A stretch of 23,016 nucleotides of DNA from CAZKUN01 sp964555935 (GCA_964555935.1 CAZKUN010000145.1:1-23016), one strand, 5' to 3'; positions 1 through 8,221 are shown, counted from the stretch's first letter. The notes: generated by a model from the sequence alone, not told the origin. Program-made: numbers and translations.

Positions 1-236
1 CCTGTTTGCCGGCGTTTTCGCTCTTGCTTCCGCTCGTGTCGGTCGGCCTTCGCCTGCGCCGCAAGATCCCAGTAGACACGGTCGGGCATCGTCCCGTTCA
101 TGAGATCCTGCAGGGACGCGTCCAGCCGCTCAGCCTCCGCGGCGTCGTCGCCAGCCGAGCGGCGCTGCCTTGAGACGAAGCGGAATACGGGATCTTCCCA
201 ATACGGCCCGGTCGGTCTTGCAGGCGTGTCGCTCAT
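1..236 (-). CDS. Hypothetical protein, C-terminus cut by window edge
   Basis: An open frame reads leftwards from an ATG at 236-234 and runs off the window after 78 residues, beginning MSDTPARPTGPYWEDPVFRF. A GGGGAAA stretch about 5 nt before the ATG could serve as ribosome binding site. The visible part is hydrophilic, with no signal peptide or membrane segment. It has a short aromatic N-terminal stretch (PYWEDPVFRF), an acidic-alanine helix-like segment, and a very basic, Gln/Arg/Lys-rich segment near the edge (RHERKQERKRRQ). I do not recognise a family. It follows the lyase gene on the same strand after about 146 nt that hold a hairpin repeat, so it may be co-transcribed or start its own unit. 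The reading frame is supported by codon-position composition and by the start context, not by homology. Confidence 0.55.
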   Translation of the reverse strand, partial: MSDTPARPTGPYWEDPVFRFVSRQRRSAGDDAAEAERLDASLQDLMNGTMPDRVYWDLAAQAKADRHERKQERKRRQT

Positions 237-320
237 CGTGTTTCCCCACGGGCGCTCTGTTGGCTCAGTACCGTCCCTTCTGTCTACGATCCGCCCGAGG
301 CTTGGTCTTGCGATGGCGGC

Positions 321-340
321 GACAGGCGTGGACGCCTGTC
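321..340. repeat. Short palindromic repeat, 9-bp stem
   Basis: GACAGGCGT pairs with ACGCCTGTC around a 2-nt loop (or an 8-bp stem with a TGGA loop), followed by CTACG. It sits just downstream of the lyase stop codon on the minus strand, in the 146-nt gap before the small hypothetical gene. It has the same layout as the element at 8203-8221: GAC-R-GGC, a TGGA-type centre, GCC-Y-GTC, then CTACG. It could act as a transcript-end hairpin. There is no poly-T run, so a classical intrinsic terminator is not supported. Confidence 0.7.
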
Positions 341-382
341 CTACGACGGCGGAGGCGGTGGTAAGGGCGGACGCTCCGTGGT

Positions 383-2542
383 CTACCCCGCGTTCTCTCC
401 CCAGTTCAGCTCGTACCAGTCGTCCTCGGGATAGGCTAGCGTGCGGAAGTCGCCGCCGCCGGTGTTTTGAGGCTCGATCTCGCCCATCGCGATGCGGGCG
501 GCCTCAACGTAGCGGAGAATGAGGACCGTTCGCGGCGAGGTCGCGCCGAACCCCACGCCGAGCGACCCCTTGTAGTTCGCCACGTTCGGGACGACCCACA
601 CGCCGGCTTCGTTCTGCGTGTCGAGGGCGCTTTGGGCGCCTTTGCGCAGGCCGGGGAGGCTTGCGAGCGCGCTCTCCTGAGTGACCTCAGTCGGGGCGGG
701 CGGGCCCGATTCCGCCTGTTGGAGGAGGCGCTTGATCGTCGGAGTGAGGTCGATCATCTTGGTATATCCGCTGCCGATGGCCTGGGTGTCGAGGTAGCGA
801 ATGGACGCGGGATCGTCGAGGTAGTAGAGCTTGTTGTCCCAACCGGCCACCGCGCGGCCGGTGCCGGGCTCGGTGTAGTACGAGATCTTGCCGTCTGGGT
901 GGAATTCCTCAAGCCAGGCAACCGTGGCGCGGATCGGCTCGACGTACTTCTCGTCGCCCGAGAAGCGGAAGACCTCGCGCAGGGCCTGGCAGGCGTTGAT
1001 GGTGGCGGTGGTGCCGTAAGCGGGGGGCTCGAAGTTGCGGGCCCATGCGGGATTGTCGTCGCCGTCGTATTGGTCGGCCCACATCGGCACGGGATCGCCC
1101 TGAGACTGAACGAGCCAATCGCCGCCGCGCCTGAGTGCCGCCACGTACTTCGCCTCGCCGGTGATGTGATACATCAGCGCCATCATCTCGATGGCATCGT
1201 TCATCGCGCGGTCGTTCAGCTCGCCGCCGTGGGGCTCGCCCCTGGCGTTCTCGCCGACGCCGTCCTGGGCGTTGTAGTGGTGCGACCAGCTTCCGTTGGG
1301 GTTCTGCGCGGCGATGTAGAACTCGCCCGCGCGCTTGACCGCATCGAGGTACGCCTCCTCGCCGGTCATGCGATAGAGCGCGCTCAGCAGCAGCATCGGA
1401 TGGGCTTGGACTTGGTCCTGGAACTTGATGTGGCGGTCATCCGCGAGAGGCACCAGACCGTTGACGGTCATGCGGTAGCCGTGTACCCAGAAGCCGCGCT
1501 CATCCTGGGAGGCCATCAGCATGTCACAGACGCGCAGGAGAACGTCGAGGCTGCGGTAGTCGCCGAGGGCCCTGTAGGCGTAGAGGAAGTTGAGCGCGGT
1601 GCGTGGCGTCCCGTTGCCCTTGTCCATGTCGATGTAGTCATCGAAGTCCGCCCACTCGCGGCCCTGCGCGGACGAGCCGATCAGCGTCGGCCAAGTGTAG
1701 ATGCACTGCCATCCGCCCCAGCGTTGGAGGTCGGCGAGGAAGTCGAGGGTCTTGCGGGCGCCTGCCTCGGCGACGGGGAGGAACTCGGCCTCCACCTCGG
1801 GGAGTTTGGCCAGCTCGGCCTCGAGGAGTGGCAGCGAGACATCGTACAGCACGACATCATCGACGGCCAGGCCCGGTAGGTTCATGCCGCCCGCTCGAGC
1901 GTCCGCGCCGCCGGCGACGTAGACCGCGAACGCCGGCCTCGCGTCGGGCGAGAAGTCCATCTCTCCGCTCACGCCCTGGCCGTCGAGCGCGATCCATCCC
2001 ATCCCGAGATCCTTGTCCCAGGATGCGACGACGGAGTGCCACTCACTTCCCGAGACATCGCCGATGTCCAGATCAAGCCGGGAGATGAAGCTAGTGGTGC
2101 TGCGGCCTTGGCTGAAGCAGAGCGAGAGCTTGCCGGGTTCGCGCACGACGCCGATGCGGTTCTTCCCACGGGCGTCGAAGATCCAACGTGGCGTTTCGTC
2201 AGCCCATAGATCGCCCTTGACGAGCATCCGTAGCGTCCCATGCTCAGCCTGGAAGTTGCCGCCGCCGTTGTAGTGGATGTGCGCGCCGCGCTCGCCCGTC
2301 ACGGTCGCGAGGCCGTTCTTGCCGGGCGCGTCTAGCGTCATGCCAAAGCCGCCGCTGCGAGGATCCTGGCGGGCGTATTCGGCGTCGGTAGAGTCAGGCG
2401 AATCGTAGCTCGCGACGAGCGTCGCGTGGCGGGTTCGCTCGGCGGGGCCCTGCCACCAGTCGCCGGTCAGTTGAACGGGATCGGCCGAGGCCAGCGAGGC
2501 GAAGACGAAAAGGGCCGGTAGCGAGCGTGTCAGCATGCGCAT
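383..2542 (-). CDS. Secreted LamG-domain protein with (alpha/alpha) lyase-like domain
   Basis: This 719-residue protein starts with a signal peptide (MRMLTRSLPALFVFASLASA, cut before DP). A LamG/concanavalin-like jellyroll covers roughly residues 42-240, ending in the typical GLAVDDVVLYDVSL strand. A helical region of about 255-700 follows, with repeated aromatic motifs (LQRWGGWQCIYTW, NGSWSHHYN, a YLDTQAIGSG stretch) typical of (alpha/alpha) toroid pectate-lyase-like or glycan-lyase proteins. The GGW motif near 276-278 resembles PL10-type pectate lyases, but I cannot identify catalytic residues with certainty. The frame extends 12 codons further upstream. I chose the ATG at 2542 because it has GGAG 7 nt upstream and directly precedes the signal peptide. 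It overlaps the end of the sulfatase gene by 13 nt, implying translational coupling and a shared substrate. It probably acts in the periplasm or outside the cell on an acidic polysaccharide. Confidence 0.75.
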   Translation of the reverse strand: MRMLTRSLPALFVFASLASADPVQLTGDWWQGPAERTRHATLVASYDSPDSTDAEYARQDPRSGGFGMTLDAPGKNGLATVTGERGAHIHYNGGGNFQAEHGTLRMLVKGDLWADETPRWIFDARGKNRIGVVREPGKLSLCFSQGRSTTSFISRLDLDIGDVSGSEWHSVVASWDKDLGMGWIALDGQGVSGEMDFSPDARPAFAVYVAGGADARAGGMNLPGLAVDDVVLYDVSLPLLEAELAKLPEVEAEFLPVAEAGARKTLDFLADLQRWGGWQCIYTWPTLIGSSAQGREWADFDDYIDMDKGNGTPRTALNFLYAYRALGDYRSLDVLLRVCDMLMASQDERGFWVHGYRMTVNGLVPLADDRHIKFQDQVQAHPMLLLSALYRMTGEEAYLDAVKRAGEFYIAAQNPNGSWSHHYNAQDGVGENARGEPHGGELNDRAMNDAIEMMALMYHITGEAKYVAALRRGGDWLVQSQGDPVPMWADQYDGDDNPAWARNFEPPAYGTTATINACQALREVFRFSGDEKYVEPIRATVAWLEEFHPDGKISYYTEPGTGRAVAGWDNKLYYLDDPASIRYLDTQAIGSGYTKMIDLTPTIKRLLQQAESGPPAPTEVTQESALASLPGLRKGAQSALDTQNEAGVWVVPNVANYKGSLGVGFGATSPRTVLILRYVEAARIAMGEIEPQNTGGGDFRTLAYPEDDWYELNWGENAG

Positions 2543-3999
2543 GAGGTGTCTCCGGTTGTGCGGGGTGCGCCGGGCCATTCGGTGGCCGGCGGCGGGCAGT
2601 CGGTCTCCAGTCGGCGCTGCATGATGCGGTCGGTCAGCTCGCGGCGGACGGGGGCGAGGGACGGGTCATCGAACCGGTTGGACAGCTCTTCCGGGTCCTG
2701 GATCATGTCATACAACTCGCCACCGAATTCGTTGCCCCGGGTCCAGACCACGAGCTTGTGCGATTCCGTGCGGCAGTAGACGCCGGAGCGGTCGCGGTCG
2801 TTGGTGACGTAGTCGCCGAAGACGGATTCGCGGCCACCGGATCCCGTCTCCATCTCGGGCCTGAGGCTCCGCGCGGCCATGTGCTCGGGGGTCGCTAGAC
2901 CGGCGTAGTCGAGGATCGTGGCGGAGAGGTCAAACATCTCGGTCAGGCCGTCGAACCGGCGCGGCTCGCCGCCGGGCGGGATGACGAACGTCGGGACTCG
3001 CGTGACGGCGTCGTAGAAGTTGCCCTTGCCGTACAGTCCGAAATCGCCGCCCATCTCACCGTGGTCGGACGTGTAGAGAACGAGCGTGTTGTCCCAGCCG
3101 CCGGTCTCGTCGAGCGCGGCCGTGATGCGGGCGAGCTGGTCGTCGATGAGATCCACGAGCGCGTGGTAGTAGGCCGTCCAGCGGCGGGCTTTGGCCATCT
3201 GCTCGGGCGCTCGCTCGCGGGGGCCACGATTCGGATAAGGCATTCGGTCGCGCATGTCATGATCCCAGTGCGGCGGCTCGGGCATGTCGTCGGGATTGTA
3301 GCGGTCGAGGTACTCGGGCGGGACATCGAGCGGGCCGTGCGGCCCCGTCAGCCCGCACCAGGCGAACCAGGGCTCAGACGGGGGGCTCTTGATGAGGTCG
3401 ATCGTGTTGTCCGTGATCCAGCTCTCGACGTGATGCTCGGCCGAGTGCGGGAACGCCAGCGCGGACATGGTCTCCTTGTACTCGGGTCGCCGGCGCTCCT
3501 CGTAGATGCGCTCGTAGCCGCCGGGCACGCGCGCGTCGAGCCACTCCGCGTACTGCGGCCCCAGCGGGCCGGGACCGATGGGGAGACCCGTGCTTTGCGT
3601 CCAGCGTTGGCCCTTGCCGCCGGTGACCTGCGGGCGATCGAAGCCGCGCTCGGGCATCATGTGGATCTTGCCGAACGCCGCGGTGAGGTAGCCGGATTCG
3701 CGCAGGCGCTCGTGGACGGTCCATTCCTGAGTCGGCAGGCCCGGCGTGGTGTCGATCTCAGATTCCATGTAGCGCACGCCGTGCTGGTGCGTGTAGCGCC
3801 CGGTCTGCAGGCATGCGCGGGAGGGGATGCAGATGGGGTTCTGGATGAAGCAGTTGCCGAACAGCGTCCCGCGAGCGGCGAGGGCGTCGAAGGCGGGTGT
3901 CCGCCAGATCGGCGCGCCCAAGGCCGACACGGTATCGGCGCGCTGTTGGTCGGTGGTGATGAGGAGGATGTTCGGGCGTGGCATGCGGAGTGGTTCCAT
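2530..3999 (-). CDS. Type I (formylglycine-dependent) sulfatase, no signal peptide
   Basis: A 489-residue sulfatase of the alkaline-phosphatase fold. Visible motifs are the N-terminal metal site ITTDQQR (Asp17, numbering from 3999), the activation motif C57-I-P-S-R61 followed by LQTGR, KIHMMPERGFD, and the C-terminal metal/catalytic block YTSDHGEMGGDFGLYGKGNFYD. In this family the motif Cys is oxidised to formylglycine, which attacks a sulfate ester; a maturation enzyme would have to be encoded elsewhere. The frame stays open to 4149 but those codons are not sulfatase-like and there are two better starts: ATG 3999 (GAG 5 nt upstream) and ATG 3984 (GGAA about 10 nt upstream). Neither start gives a signal peptide, so the enzyme looks cytoplasmic, unlike many marine glycan sulfatases. 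Its 3' end overlaps the lyase start, so the two probably treat one sulfated glycan. A phosphonate or phosphodiester substrate cannot be excluded. Confidence 0.9.
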   Translation of the reverse strand: MEPLRMPRPNILLITTDQQRADTVSALGAPIWRTPAFDALAARGTLFGNCFIQNPICIPSRACLQTGRYTHQHGVRYMESEIDTTPGLPTQEWTVHERLRESGYLTAAFGKIHMMPERGFDRPQVTGGKGQRWTQSTGLPIGPGPLGPQYAEWLDARVPGGYERIYEERRRPEYKETMSALAFPHSAEHHVESWITDNTIDLIKSPPSEPWFAWCGLTGPHGPLDVPPEYLDRYNPDDMPEPPHWDHDMRDRMPYPNRGPRERAPEQMAKARRWTAYYHALVDLIDDQLARITAALDETGGWDNTLVLYTSDHGEMGGDFGLYGKGNFYDAVTRVPTFVIPPGGEPRRFDGLTEMFDLSATILDYAGLATPEHMAARSLRPEMETGSGGRESVFGDYVTNDRDRSGVYCRTESHKLVVWTRGNEFGGELYDMIQDPEELSNRFDDPSLAPVRRELTDRIMQRRLETDCPPPATEWPGAPRTTGDTSCAC

Positions 4000-4066
4000 A
4001 GACGCTCGACTCGCCGAGTCTGGTGCCGACTGCCGGGACGATCTACAGGCCTCCCGGCGTTGGCGG

Positions 4067-4858
4067 CTAAGGTCCGTCGTTAGTCGTTCCCGGGATGCAG
4101 TGAACGCAGTAGTGGACGACACCGACACTGCCATCCGGCAAGATGGCATCCATACTGATGCAGTCGGTCTCCGGCACTGTAATGCCGCACCTGGGGCACT
4201 CTACGCCCCGTTGGTCAGAGCCGCACAACGCGCAGTGAGAGTCCTCTATCAGGTAGGTGGTGGCCGCGCACTCAGGACAAGGGGCAAGGTGTTTGCCCGC
4301 ATTTCTCAACTGCTGCTCCAGGGAAATGGCGTGTGGAGCCCACAACTCGTACACCATCAACGATGCCTGGTAGCACGGCTCGGCTCGCAACTCGGCTTCG
4401 AGGTCGCTCTCCAGATGCTCGCGGGCAAACCAGAAGACGAATGACAGTACATCACCGATCAGTTCCTTCATCTCTAGAGCATCAACAGCGAAGTCACCGT
4501 GGGTCGCCGCATTTCGGAGCGTCCGCGCGCGCCTGATCGCGACCTCTGCTTCGGGACTGAATCGAATCCCTGCGATGCTCTTGAGACGATCCATAGCGGC
4601 TGTGATGTTCACGGTGAACGCTGGCGTCCTTGGGTAGTCGTCCGGGTCGCGCCAGACGAAGCGGGGGTGCACCCTTCGTAGCCGTTCCTTGAGGAGGAGT
4701 TCAGCAGGCTGAGCCACACTGAGGATCGACGCCTTGAGGTCCCCCGAGTCGTGAGAACCCAGGATCATGTCCAAGTGCCCCACGTGTTCAAGGGCGTGGC
4801 GTAGCGAGTCTTTCCCGCTCTGCAGCAGGTCAAACTGCACGGTTCTTTCTGGTAACAT
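4067..4858 (-). CDS. HEPN-like domain plus C-terminal zinc-ribbon protein
   Basis: A 263-residue protein of two parts. Residues about 1-185 are helical and carry RTLRNAATH, where R115-N-A-A-T-H120 fits the R-X4-6-H motif of HEPN ribonuclease domains, preceded by a helix that aligns with HEPN/DUF4145-type proteins (LLLKERLRRVHPRF). The C-terminal 75 residues hold Cys pairs at 194/197, 209/212, 221/224 and 251/254, as in one or two zinc ribbons. No signal peptide or membrane segment is seen. The start at 4858 has GAGG 8 nt upstream; ATG 4897 with GGAG 8 nt upstream is also possible (13 more residues). The open frame reaches 5083, inside the nuclease gene, but that part is low-complexity. It follows the PD-(D/E)XK nuclease gene on the same strand. 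HEPN function is inferred from the motif only; it could instead be a non-catalytic four-helix protein. Confidence 0.7.
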   Translation of the reverse strand: MLPERTVQFDLLQSGKDSLRHALEHVGHLDMILGSHDSGDLKASILSVAQPAELLLKERLRRVHPRFVWRDPDDYPRTPAFTVNITAAMDRLKSIAGIRFSPEAEVAIRRARTLRNAATHGDFAVDALEMKELIGDVLSFVFWFAREHLESDLEAELRAEPCYQASLMVYELWAPHAISLEQQLRNAGKHLAPCPECAATTYLIEDSHCALCGSDQRGVECPRCGITVPETDCISMDAILPDGSVGVVHYCVHCIPGTTNDGP

Positions 4859-5013
4859 GCCGACTGCCTCGCATGGAGCAGATTGTGCGCGTCGCATTGC
4901 TGTGGCTCCGGCATTCGTCACACCTTCAGCGGCTCTTCCACCGTCGTCTCGGCAACGGCGACCCCCTGCCACCCGCCGCGCGCGGCCGTCGTGCGACGTC
5001 AGCGATCCATGGT

Positions 5014-5856
5014 TCAGATGCTCGCCTGAAAGCGGCCGAGGCACGCAGGCCAGTCCGTCTTGCGGACACTCTCGTCCCGCCACCTGATGGCCACGCGCCC
5101 TCCATGTTCATCGACCTCGTAGCGGCTCTTAACAGCTGCGCTGTCAGCGTACTGTGGCCCTATGATGCCATGTACGCGGTCCTGTGCTCGCCCGGTCCAG
5201 AAGTCCACGTTGTCTGGCGCTCTCTTGGCGCCGCACACGTCACGCATGAACGTGACCACGTCCGATCTGGGCACCGGCTGGTGTTGCTCCATGAAACCGA
5301 CGACGATCCCCGGATGCCGTCCATAGTCCAGGTGCTGCGTGCGCTTTGGGTGTCCGCTTCTTCTCGGCATGGGCCCGGGGAGTACATCAATGATCGTGTG
5401 CACACGCGTCTCATAGCGGGCTCGCCTCGCGTCGAATTCGGGATGTACCAGTTGGCCAACCAGGGCGATCGTCGGCTTGCCTGAAGGCAAGCGGAAGCCC
5501 GTCCCGAAACGCGCGCACCACCGATCTCTCAGGAAATCCGGCTCAATTCCTAGTGACGAGGTGATGAAGTGGTCACCTGCATCGACCGAGGCCTGGTGCA
5601 GTCGCTGGGCGTATTCCTCGGCCTGCTTGAGCGCTCGGTGATCAACAAGCTCCAGTTTGACCTCGATGATAACCAACCGGCATCGGCGGTCCACCGCCAG
5701 AATGTCGATCCTGCTTCGCTTCGGTGCCCTGGGGCCCTTGACGAGCGACACTTGCTGGCGCAGCATCACGAGGTCATCGCACCCGAGCCATGATGCTGGA
5801 TCGTGGAACAGCCCCTCTTCGATGGCATCCTCTTCGATGTGACGAATCGCCTCCAT
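5014..5856 (-). CDS. PD-(D/E)XK nuclease-like protein (DUF91/NucS-like)
   Basis: A 280-residue soluble protein with a restriction-endonuclease-like core near the N-terminus: SRID51-IL, then 13 residues, then E65-V-K67, followed by a helix with Q78 and Y82 (LKQAEEYA). This D-X13-E-X-K spacing with the Q-x3-Y helix matches the nuclease core of NucS/DUF91-type and related Mrr-like proteins. An upstream acidic helix (IEEDAIEEGLFHDP) may supply the first metal-site Glu. The C-terminal 180 residues I do not recognise. The start at 5856 is well supported by GAGAGG 5 nt upstream. Sampled GC in this gene and the next is near 50-60%, lower than the flanking glycan genes. It is followed by the HEPN-like gene, which suggests a small nucleic-acid-acting module. 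Possible roles are phage or plasmid defence or DNA repair; the sequence does not settle this. Confidence 0.75.
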   Translation of the reverse strand: MEAIRHIEEDAIEEGLFHDPASWLGCDDLVMLRQQVSLVKGPRAPKRSRIDILAVDRRCRLVIIEVKLELVDHRALKQAEEYAQRLHQASVDAGDHFITSSLGIEPDFLRDRWCARFGTGFRLPSGKPTIALVGQLVHPEFDARRARYETRVHTIIDVLPGPMPRRSGHPKRTQHLDYGRHPGIVVGFMEQHQPVPRSDVVTFMRDVCGAKRAPDNVDFWTGRAQDRVHGIIGPQYADSAAVKSRYEVDEHGGRVAIRWRDESVRKTDWPACLGRFQASI

Positions 5857-5892
5857 GGTGACCTCTCGAAGTCTACAGTGGACCCCGCATCA

Positions 5893-5909
5893 GACGGAGG
5901 TTCTCCGTC
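5893..5909. terminator. Candidate hairpin between GH71-like and nuclease genes
   Basis: GACGGAG and CTCCGTC form a perfect 7-bp stem with a 3-nt loop in the 110-nt gap between the GH71-like stop (5967) and the nuclease start (5856). It could end the upstream transcript or separate the nuclease/HEPN pair from the glycan genes. No T-run follows on the minus strand, so rho-independent termination is uncertain. Confidence 0.4.
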
Positions 5910-5966
5910 AGCGTCAGCGTTGCCTCCGCGACGCCGCCGCTGCGCTGGCATCGGAGCGGCAGGCGC

Positions 5967-8180
5967 CTACCGCGGCTCAGCGGGACGGGCTTTGCTCGGA
6001 TCGATCGGGCCGAACGCCGTCAGCGCCTCCGCGGTGATGCGCATGTCGTCGATCAGCCCGGTGAAGATGGAGCTGCCATTAAACGGATTCCGGCCGATCC
6101 CCGTACTGGCCGTGCCCGAGGCTCCGGCGCAAGGCGTTGTCGCCGCTGCCAAGCCATTCACGTAGAGGGTCAGCACTTCGCCATCGTACGTGCCCGCGAG
6201 GTGCGTCCACTCGCCGTCGGGGATGGCCTCGTCGCTCGAGGCCGCGCGCCATTCGTCGCCCTCGTTGGTATGGCGCATCGCTCGCGGCAGATTGCCCTCC
6301 TGCAGCGACAGCAGCATCGGCGCGCCGACATCGCCCCACAGCATTCCCCCGTCATCGCTCGACGGTCGGACCCAGCACTCGACCGTGAGAGCCGATCGGA
6401 TCGGGGTGAAGCTGCCCGGCGGCTGGATCCAAGCGTCCGGTCCGGACGCGAAGGCCCGCGTGCCGTCGGCCAACTCCACCAGGTCGCCTGCACCCGCGTG
6501 GAACCTGGCGTCGCGGGCGTAGATCGAGTCGTCGCGTCCCGGCCTGTCTGCGCCGTCAAATCGCCAAATCGCGAGCGTGAGTGGATCGTCCGCCGGGGCA
6601 ATCCAGAGCGGAACGCCCCAGGAGACTCGCGCGTCGGGCGACACGACTGCCGCCGAATGAAAGCCCCACTGTGCGGGCGTGTCGGGCGTCTGATCGAGGC
6701 CATCCGCGACTTTGGCGGTGGTCGATGCGGGATCGGGTATATGGCGCAGGTTGTGGAGCACGTCGGTGCGGAGACCCGTGGGCGCAGGCAGCGGATCGAC
6801 GCGCAGGACGCCGTCAACGAGTCGCAGCGCCGGCGCGGGAGGGGGCGAATCGGTCAGCTTCGCCCAGCGGGGCGGCATGTAGAAGCGGTGGGCGATGTCG
6901 CGCGGCCAGATGGGTATGGGAAGGCGCGCGGTGATGATGCCCGCTTCTGACTCAACCTTGGCTTCAGCGAAGAGAACGCGCGTTTCGAGCGCGGCGTCTG
7001 GCTGCCACTCGAACGTGCCCATCGCATGGTTGCCTTGGCGACTGAGGGTGATGGTCTGGCTCAGCACCTCGGCGCCGTCGGCGCGCGTGAGGCGTAGCGT
7101 TGCAGTCTCGGCAAGCGATCCGTCTGACATTCCGAGGACCTGGAACCGCGTCTCGCGGCGATCGTCGGTCTCAAGCGGGCCGCGTCCGGGCCCATTGGGG
7201 ATCTCCGACGGCGCGGCAAGCCAGTATGTCTCCTCGCCCGCGTTGGGCTCGCCGGTTCGGAAGCGCGAGGCTTCCATCCGCGTGATTCGGGCGTAGACGT
7301 CTGAGAAGTTGCGGCTTGGCTCGACGTGCGTGTGCTCCGAGTAGTCGTTCCACGTGGTGATGGAGACCCAGTCCGGGGCCAGGCGATGCGCGTCGGCCCA
7401 TGTTGAGAGGTATCTCTGGGCGCCCTCGTAGGTCGCGTTGAACGCGCCGATGTTGGCGTGATAGTAGCCGGGGCGGACAGTGTAGGTGTTGATGCGGGCG
7501 CCGCCGTCGCCACCAGAGGCTTCTGCGAGCGCGGCGGCGATCTCGGCATGCATCTCGTCGCCCGCTGGGTTGAAGCAGTAGAGACCATCGAAGGCACGAG
7601 CGTAGTCTGGGAGCTTGGGGGCGAACTCATCGTGGCTGTGGAGCATCGGGGCGTGGACATCGCCGATGAGGATCAACTCATGGCCCTGATCCGAGAGCGT
7701 CTGTCGGAGCTTGCTCCAGTCGTCGGCAGGCATGCGGTACGCGGCGTAGGTGAAGATGATCCAGCGCCCGTCGACGCGGCCCGTGTTATCGAGGTCGTCG
7801 GCGGCCTCGACCCACTCAAGAAGGAACGTCTCCCAGGTGGCGCGGTCACTATGAGCGGCGAGGTCGAGGCAGGGGAAGACCTCGAAGCCTGGCGCGCGCT
7901 CCTTGGCGGCTTCTGCCATGTCGACGATGGTGGGGATGATGCGCTCCGGCGGGGTCAGCACCGCGTCAACCGCAAAACCATCGACGCCCGCCTCGGCGGC
8001 CGACTCGATCTGGCCTGCTGTCCCGGCGGCCGCGTTTGCCGTGCGATCCGGGCGCGCGTGGGACGGCGGGTGCCACGGCACGTAGTGCGCGTAGACCTTC
8101 CTCGCGAAGCCGGGCTGGGCGAATGCCGAGCCGCAAGTGACGATGGTGCAGGCGATTGCCAGCAGGCCGAATCGGGACAT
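5967..8180 (-). CDS. Secreted GH71/GH99-like glycosidase with C-terminal LamG domain
   Basis: A 737-residue protein with signal peptide MSRFGLLAIACTIVTCGSAFA. Residues about 28-300 form a TIM-barrel-like domain of the GH71/GH99 type: KVYAHYVPWHPP near 28-39, GVDGFAVDAV near 65-74, AFDGLYCFNPAGD, and the conserved block W271-VSITTWNDYSEHTHVEPS, where D279 and E282 are candidate acidic residues. GH71 members hydrolyse alpha-1,3-glucan and GH99 members act on alpha-mannosides; the true substrate here is unknown. A beta-rich linker spans about 340-530. A LamG jellyroll covers about 535-722 (WRFDG, LTVECWVRPSS, EWTHLAGTYDGEVLTLYVNG, FTGLIDDMRI), probably a carbohydrate-binding module. GGAG lies 5 nt before the ATG. 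It follows the creatininase gene by 64 nt containing a palindromic repeat. Confidence 0.8.
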   Translation of the reverse strand: MSRFGLLAIACTIVTCGSAFAQPGFARKVYAHYVPWHPPSHARPDRTANAAAGTAGQIESAAEAGVDGFAVDAVLTPPERIIPTIVDMAEAAKERAPGFEVFPCLDLAAHSDRATWETFLLEWVEAADDLDNTGRVDGRWIIFTYAAYRMPADDWSKLRQTLSDQGHELILIGDVHAPMLHSHDEFAPKLPDYARAFDGLYCFNPAGDEMHAEIAAALAEASGGDGGARINTYTVRPGYYHANIGAFNATYEGAQRYLSTWADAHRLAPDWVSITTWNDYSEHTHVEPSRNFSDVYARITRMEASRFRTGEPNAGEETYWLAAPSEIPNGPGRGPLETDDRRETRFQVLGMSDGSLAETATLRLTRADGAEVLSQTITLSRQGNHAMGTFEWQPDAALETRVLFAEAKVESEAGIITARLPIPIWPRDIAHRFYMPPRWAKLTDSPPPAPALRLVDGVLRVDPLPAPTGLRTDVLHNLRHIPDPASTTAKVADGLDQTPDTPAQWGFHSAAVVSPDARVSWGVPLWIAPADDPLTLAIWRFDGADRPGRDDSIYARDARFHAGAGDLVELADGTRAFASGPDAWIQPPGSFTPIRSALTVECWVRPSSDDGGMLWGDVGAPMLLSLQEGNLPRAMRHTNEGDEWRAASSDEAIPDGEWTHLAGTYDGEVLTLYVNGLAAATTPCAGASGTASTGIGRNPFNGSSIFTGLIDDMRITAEALTAFGPIDPSKARPAEPR

Positions 8181-8202
8181 GGTGTCTCCGTCGATCGAGA
8201 TC

Positions 8203-8221
8203 GACGGGCTGGAAGCCCGTC
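8203..8221. repeat. Short palindromic repeat, 8-bp stem
   Basis: GACGGGCT and AGCCCGTC pair around GGA, followed by GCTACG. It lies between the creatininase stop (8245) and the GH71-like start (8180), within what looks like one minus-strand transcription unit. The core GGCTGGAAGCC matches, with one change, the core GGCTGAAAGCC of the elements at 9981 and 18604, and the CTACG flank matches the element at 321-340. Confidence 0.75.

Noticed and set aside
467..1879. 470-codon open frame on the plus strand antisense to the lyase gene
   Set aside because: It mirrors the high-GC third codon positions of the real gene, has no start context and no recognisable domain; it is a shadow.
3061..4083. 340-codon frame antisense to the sulfatase
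   Set aside because: Shadow of a gene with clear catalytic motifs.
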